The notes beneath the pieces were generated by a model. The model was not told the DNA's origin, made no database searches, and worked only from the letters and a program-made list of their open reading frames with translations. This document shows, piece after piece, positions 18,185 to 22,819 of a stretch of 22,819 nt of DNA (positions are counted from its first letter, which is position 1; each line of letters begins with the position of its first letter). This DNA comes from Terana coerulea (lineage: Eukaryota > Basidiomycota > Agaricomycetes > Polyporales > Phanerochaetaceae): contig JAKOGH010000815.1 of NCBI GenBank assembly GCA_024811115.1, positions 1-22,819 on the forward strand, in the 5' to 3' direction. Position numbers and translations under genes: made by a program.

Positions 18185-18268
18185 CTTGTTTGCTTGAGAG
18201 GTTGGGAGGAACGCTGGGTGCGGTGAGTGCTGTTTGTTGGTGAATGACCTGTGGGTCGAGGATGCGTA

Positions 18269-18276
18269 CTTATATG
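18269..18276 (-). promoter_or_regulatory. TATA box of the damaged tri-hydrophobin
   Basis: CATATAAG on the minus strand, 92 bp from the start at 18184, as in the intact copy. Confidence 0.6.
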
Positions 18277-18321
18277 TGCTCGGATACAGTGACGAGCCGA
18301 GGAAGGCGTAGTTCTACACCA

Positions 18322-18336
18322 GACGACGTAGTATGT
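18322..18336 (-). promoter_or_regulatory. Conserved upstream motif ACATACTACGTCGTC
   Basis: Minus-strand match to the 15-mer at 8896-8910, about 150 bp before the start at 18184. The promoter of this damaged gene is thus well preserved. Confidence 0.45.
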
Positions 18337-18420
18337 TCTTAGCCGGGAGGTGAGGGCGCGATCGTCAAGCTCCGCAGAACGAGGACGAAGGAGCTGGCAT
18401 TCAATAGCGAAGTGGAGTGT

Positions 18421-18610
18421 CTGCCCACAGTAGGAGCAAAACGTCAGATCAGTTCTGTAGAAATTGCGAGAGCAGTTTCCGGCGTACCTGATGGAAGCTA
18501 CCAAAATAGAAAGTGTCGCCACCAAGCAAAACGTCACAGCCCAAGCTGCACCGCAGCTACTAGGCGACTAGGCACGTTCAAGTTGAAAACCAACATGTTT
18601 TGGCAATTCT
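18421..18610 (-). other. Upstream pseudo-exon plus intron-like segment
   Basis: CDVLLGGDTFYFGSFHQ ends at 18488, and a 67 bp GT-AG segment (18421-18487) follows. See 4203-4388 for the family. The only changes against that copy in this peptide are conservative, but a stop lies just upstream in the other possible frame. Confidence 0.4.
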
Positions 18611-20464
18611 TCCTGTGCGTCATCGGTTGTAGGCAGCGCTGGTCGAGCTTCGATGTGAATCGTACGCCGTGGGTCGCCGGCATTGTCCGACTCAATGCCA
18701 TGAGGACGCTTTGGGCCCTGGAAAAGTCCACTGTCAGTTAAGCGTCCAAACTACAGTCTTTGCCGCACGCACTCACCACTCTGCGTTCGAACCTCAGTCC
18801 TGCGACCAAGATGCAGCAGGCCATAGCGCAGGGCAAAACCGCACAAGCGTGGCGAGAAGGTGGTATATGTCATTGAATGATATCACCCATCAGCCTCGTG
18901 CCCTGCGCAAATGAATGTGAGGGCGATGAACACCTTAGCCGAAACGGAGGGCTTTGGAGGGGGTATCCCCGACATTCAGATGTATTTGAGACGACCACGG
19001 CTATACTGGAGCACGAAGGAAGTCGAGGACAATACGCACTCGCCCCATCAGCGGTCTCTTCTTCACACTTCCCGGTCATGAAGACGACCGGCCGTAGAGT
19101 GGCAACGTGGTAAAGGTGTTTAGGAGGACAGCTCTGACTATCTTTGTGTCTCACTCCATGATACGAAGGTAGAGACGGAGACCGCTGCGAGTGAGTGCTG
19201 CGGCTGCGCGGAGAATGGGCTGCAAGGAGAACAGCCTGGTAAGCACACGCACCACGTCGCTCAGAAAACGGGGTACATTACCTTCACGTTAAACTAAGGC
19301 TTCACTGAGGGCGACAGAGGAAATGTATACATCTGCTCAAGACTGAGACGTCGAAGAAAGCGAAAGCTGGCCGAGTTGGTAGAGCTTGAAGACATTCCGA
19401 AAGGGACGAAGGAGCGCCCACACCAGGCTCCAAAGCGCAGTCTCGGCAACCACCGACGCCACGAAGGCCCTACCGCGAGAGGCGAGCGTTTCTCGCGCCA
19501 GCCCCACAGACGAGCACCAGGGGCCGTTACGACCAATGGATATCGCTTTGAAAGCACGGCCGGTCAGCCTTGAGCACAGTGTAGCTAGCGACCGTTTATC
19601 CAGGAAACTCTGAGCTCTGAAGATGACGCGTGCAGACGTCCCGGCCGGGCGCGCAGTGAGACAGGTTTGATTCGCACTGGGCATATATGCGGGTAAAACA
19701 AGGTAGAGGAGGTGACCAGGGAGCGACTTCGGTAGTGGCCGAGATGGCGTAGTAGAGAATGGAGTTCATGCTGCTGGGACGTATCAGGCGGTGTACCGAG
19801 CGTGGTAGATGATTGGAGGACGGCGCACCTCTGCTTAGTTTCACGTCGCACATCATCGCGAGCACGAGCTCCTCAGACGGCTAAGCTCATTTGAGCCCGT
19901 TACTCGCCCACCTGAGACGGTTCGGGAATATTGGAGGTGGTATCAAAAACGTGCAGAGGGCCTTGCGAGCTGCGGCACGACGCTTCAACGTGATTCAGGA
20001 AGAAGACACGGGTGGGCTCGCGGGTACACTCCTAGCAGGTTTGCATGCTATCAGCATACAATCCAATTTGGTTCCGGTACTCATAGAGCATCCGGCTCGT
20101 CCGCTCGCACCTTTGTAAACACGCACGCGGGAATCGCCGGCTCGTGCTTCTAGCTGCAGAGCCTTCGTGGAGTCTGCGGTCGCCGATACAAGGCGTTTGA
20201 GGCCTAGTCAGAGCGTACGGCCTTCGGTTTCTCGGCGGCTGGGCAGCAGGGACGGGGCTATAGCCAGGCCTCTAGTGACGCGAGGTGAATGAAGAGAGCC
20301 TGCGTGCCTGCATCACGACCTACGGCCCTCGTCCCGCAGCAGCCTACACGCTTTACACTTCTCCACGGATATCCAGGGCGTCGGTCCCTCTGACGACCGC
20401 CTAGCCCGACGTTTGTGCACCGTGGACGGTGCCTGGGAACGCGGTCGGGGCGGGGAAGGCGTCG
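18611..20464. other. Far-upstream flank, no gene recognised
   Basis: Mirror of about 2350-4200, and for 18860-19500 also a direct copy of 1500-2150. Short ORFs exist but none keeps its frame in the other copies. Confidence 0.5.
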
Positions 20465-20640
20465 GCGCAGGGAGGTCGTCCGGTCGTGACGCGTCTACGT
20501 CACCGTTCTCGAGAACGTAATGGAGACGAGAAACGTGGTTGGGGTCGGGACGGGTCTCGGGTGGTGCGGTGGCTTTGCATGGTGGTGCGGGGGCGCGAGC
20601 AGGTGAAGGCGGGAAGGGAGACGCGAAGCGCTGGCCGCGT
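20465..20640 (-). repeat. GC-rich boundary repeat R1, copy 4 (outer right)
   Basis: Complement of copy 1, including GACGCGTCTACGTCACCGTT and GAGCAGGTGAAGGCGGGAAG. With R2 at 20690-20920 it repeats the R1-R2 order of 12764-13145 in the same orientation. Confidence 0.6.
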
Positions 20641-20689
20641 CTTGACCCATGCTTCCGTCGCTCACTAGAGCACCTCGCGGACAGCCATG

Positions 20690-20920
20690 ACACCGTCGCG
20701 TCGTGACAGACGACATGTCGCGAGATCCGCTTCGTGCGCTGGGGCGCCGCGGCCTCGGCCAACGATAGCCAGCGCGAAGCCGCGTCAAGCCCCAGGCCTG
20801 TCTCCTTGTTCTCTACTGTACCTGTCGTGCGCATCTTTGCCGCACCTGTCGCCACTTCACCTGTCTGCTTGTCAGACTCTGGAGCATCCTCAACCTGCGT
20901 CGCTCGACCACGTCCCTCTA
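20690..20920 (+). repeat. Extra R2 copy outside the arm
   Basis: Similar to 12900-13145 in the same orientation: CGTCGTGACAG, ACATGTCGC, CCTGTCTCC, CTGTCTGCTTGTCAGACTCT and CGTCGCTCGA occur in the same order. Confidence 0.55.
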
Positions 20921-21850
20921 AATGTGCTGTCTACATCGATGATACTTCCGAGGGTGAGTGTGCTTTCCTCCCAATCTCTGCTGCTACGCGCAGGTTTTAT
21001 GATGCCAAGCGATGGTCGCTTCGTGAGCATTTCCATATGTTCGACGCCTGACGGGCGTATGACAAAATTTCACACTGAGTAACCTGTTTCTATGCCGCTG
21101 CTCGAACGTGTATCGAGGCGCTGAAAACCACCCTAATTTGCAGTTGCGAGGACGTGGGCTTCGTACGTGAATCTACGTGTCCGCGATAATGGCGTATCCA
21201 GCGGAAACGCTGGTTGCCCGTGTGCAGGAATACCGCCGCACGCTTTAGGACCAAGACGAGGCTATCTCAAGCACACCTGCGCGGCGTGCGCATGAAACTA
21301 GGAATATGCCGATCTCAGGCCATGACCTCCGGATTATTTCCACGCATATACCTGCCGATTCTTTACCGCAGTGCCTTGGGGACCACACTGGCGCAGAACC
21401 AGAAAGGACCGCTACTATCCTCGGAGCTCGGTGTTCTTCCACAACGAGCGCCGCCGCGCTGTGCTCAAGCGTGACTCATCCTCAGCGCGATCTCCGTCAG
21501 TTATAATGGCCCTGGTCACGCTGCGCGCTCTGCCCCGCCCTCCATTCCACGGAAGACGATCCCTGGTACGCTGGCGGCGCGCGTCGGATCCCTCTACCCG
21601 CCGCCCCCTTCGCCGCCTCGCGCGCGCAGCTGCCAGCGCCGAGTCCGTTGTTCCGCGCCTCCAGCGCCGCGATACAAGGGATTCAGAGGATGCATATAGG
21701 CGTCGAGGCGCCAACATCTGTCTGACAAGCCTCCTCGCCCAGCTCACGGTGTGAGCGCCGCCATCGAGTACACGTCCATCATGCGTACCCGGTCTCCGCA
21801 CCGCGCGCTGCAAGCTCACGCGCTGCCTCTGTCCAACACCCGCCGTCTCC
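20921..21850. other. No gene recognised
   Basis: GC-rich, with several overlapping ORFs of up to 146 codons on both strands and no recognisable motif or intron pattern. No copy of it was noticed elsewhere in the window except short words near 21850 (CGCGTGCCGCCCAC), which resemble 10988. Confidence 0.4.
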
Positions 21851-21979
21851 GCCACGCGTGCCGCCCACAGTTGCCGAAGTCAGGGAAAGCCAGCACAGCC
21901 GGACGCCGGCCCCCACCAGCGCGCACCCGCGGTGAGTAGTGCCCTGTCGCGTCTCGCGTGTCGCAGTGCGGCGGCTGAT

Positions 21980-22320
21980 GACGCGCCGCGTGCTGGCAGG
22001 CTACGTCCGCCGCGGGCGCTGCCCGCTCGCCCATCAGCGTCGTGCGCGTGCGTGCGCGTGCAGCGGCACGACCGTCTCGCGCCCCGGCTAGGGTTTGTTT
22101 CCGTCCGTCTCTTCACCTCCGCCTTGTTCTCATGGACGTGTTCCTCACAGCATATATTTCTTCCGTGCAGAACGGTGTCGGCCTCGGCTGCGTCCGTGAC
22201 ACGACCAGTCCGAAGGGTGGCGCGGCGCCGAGCACGCCCATTAGCATCGTCGGTGTCGCCGGCTCTGCTGCTGCGCGTAGCGGCACACGCTTCTCTAACA
22301 CCGACAGTTTCACTGTGCGT
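21980..22320 (+). pseudogene. Decayed hydrophobin at the right end
   Basis: GCTCGCCCATCAGCGTCGTG at about 22026-22045 matches CSPISVV, and TGCAGCGGCACGACCGTCTC near 22060-22079 matches CSGTTVS. The GSGSE codons between them are replaced by a GTGCGC simple repeat. After an intron-like gap ending in GTGCAG at 22170, NGVGLGCVRDTTSPKGGAAP is readable. It is followed directly by ISIVGVAGSAAARSGT, so the CC-containing part between modules has been deleted and cysteines are lost. The order module, linker, module shows it descends from a multi-module gene. Confidence 0.65.
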
Positions 22321-22720
22321 CCTGAAGTATATTAATAGCATATACCAGTGAATTATGTAGAGTTTTAGTGAAGTCATAGGTTTGGACGAGTTATCCAAGT
22401 TATACTGGTTTTGGGCAGTACACATCACATGTTGACAGTGTTCTTCGAATACCTCGATGTTTTGCTAAAGAACATGTTGCGAAAGCTATGCGCGTAGCCG
22501 CCACCATCGCTCGGCTTTGACGGCACCGGCATACCGATTCAAACTCAGTGGGGCTTGTCCTCTGCCGTGTGTTAACTTTAAAACTTACATGCAATCATTT
22601 TCAACATCGACTCATCTTCATGCACCCTCACTGCCGCACTTATGAGTCAGGTACGTAGGACAATTCGTCATGCCTTTGATATATCCAGTATATTTCTATG
22701 CTGGTACTCATCTTTGCTCC
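22321..22720. other. AT-richer intergenic sequence
   Basis: No ORF of note, no repeat relation to the rest of the window seen. It may mark the edge of the hydrophobin cluster. Confidence 0.4.
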
Positions 22721-22722
22721 CG

Positions 22723-22774
22723 AGTCCAGTTCCTGCCCAGTCCCAAGTTCCTGCCCAGTCCCAAGTTGTTGCCC
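22723..22774. repeat. 18-bp tandem repeat, three units
   Basis: Units AGTCCCAAGTTCCTGCCC at 22739-22756 and, with two changes, 22757-22774, preceded by a 16 bp shortened unit at 22723-22738. Confidence 0.7.
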
Positions 22775-22819
22775 GTCTGCTGGTGCCGATAATGGTGGGA
22801 TGGATGGCGACGCAGTAAG

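Larger units (their letters stand above)
12764..20660 (-). repeat. Right arm of the large inverted duplication
   Basis: Mirror of 2155-10683; see the anchor pairs given for that arm. It carries the single-module gene (14451-13771), the damaged tri-modular gene (18184-16744) and the MITE at 15653-16051, and lacks the 1.1 kb insertion of the left arm. Confidence 0.85.

Noticed and set aside
17801..18226. Long ORFs on the strand opposite the LPTGI tracts, rich in MPVGR-like units (also at 4609-5022, 9002-9418, 13886-14497)
   Set aside because: They are the complement of a stop-free 15 bp repeat; they have no introns, no signal peptide of their own and no kept start.
20313..20855. 180-codon minus-strand ORF over R1 and R2
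   Set aside because: GC-rich repeat sequence; the same repeat elsewhere is not open in this frame, and the composition is that of shadow ORFs.
21415..21855. 146-codon minus-strand ORF
   Set aside because: Arginine- and alanine-rich low-complexity reading typical of GC-rich non-coding sequence; no domain seen.

Overview
The window looks like nuclear DNA of a filamentous basidiomycete (Agaricomycete). It is GC-rich. The genes have several short GT-AG introns of 55-67 bp, the recognisable proteins are class I-like hydrophobins, and there are no bacterial gene features. The species cannot be named from this sequence; a wood-decay polypore-type fungus is only a guess. No housekeeping gene is visible. 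The window is a hydrophobin cluster that has been duplicated, inverted and partly decayed.

Layout, left to right: a decayed multi-domain hydrophobin on the minus strand runs off the left edge (1-842). An intact tri-modular hydrophobin lies on the plus strand (4622-6079). A single-module hydrophobin with a proline/glycine-rich repeat follows on the plus strand (9048-9702). Next come two hydrophobin scraps (about 10970-11640), a short single-module hydrophobin on the plus strand (11878-12305), and two half-domains facing each other (about 12638-12760). On the minus strand there is then a mirror copy of the single-module repeat hydrophobin (14451-13771) and a mirror copy of the tri-modular gene (18184-16744) that carries three single-base indels. 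A last decayed hydrophobin lies near 21980-22320. Two arms of roughly 8 kb (about 2155-10683 and 12764-20660) are imperfect inverted copies around a spacer of about 2 kb that holds the short gene. Each arm has the same GC-rich repeat at both ends. The arms differ by a 1.1 kb insertion on the left (about 6745-7857, with a tRNA-like sequence inside) and a 399 bp MITE on the right (15653-16051, TA target duplication, 65 bp perfect terminal inverted repeats).

The most striking content is the tri-modular gene. It encodes a signal peptide, a KR site, about 15 pentapeptides of the type LPTGI, and three near-identical hydrophobin modules joined by linkers carrying KKR. This reads as a secreted polyprotein that a kexin-type protease could cut into one repeat peptide and three hydrophobins. 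Every complete module in the window has six cysteines instead of eight. The two missing ones align with C1 and C6, which pair with each other in known hydrophobins, so exactly one disulfide appears to have been lost family-wide. The genes share a TATA box 84-92 bp before the start, the start context GCAAACAAGATG, and (four of them) an upstream motif close to ACATACTACGTCGTC, so co-regulation is likely. All products should be secreted to the cell wall or the air-water surface.
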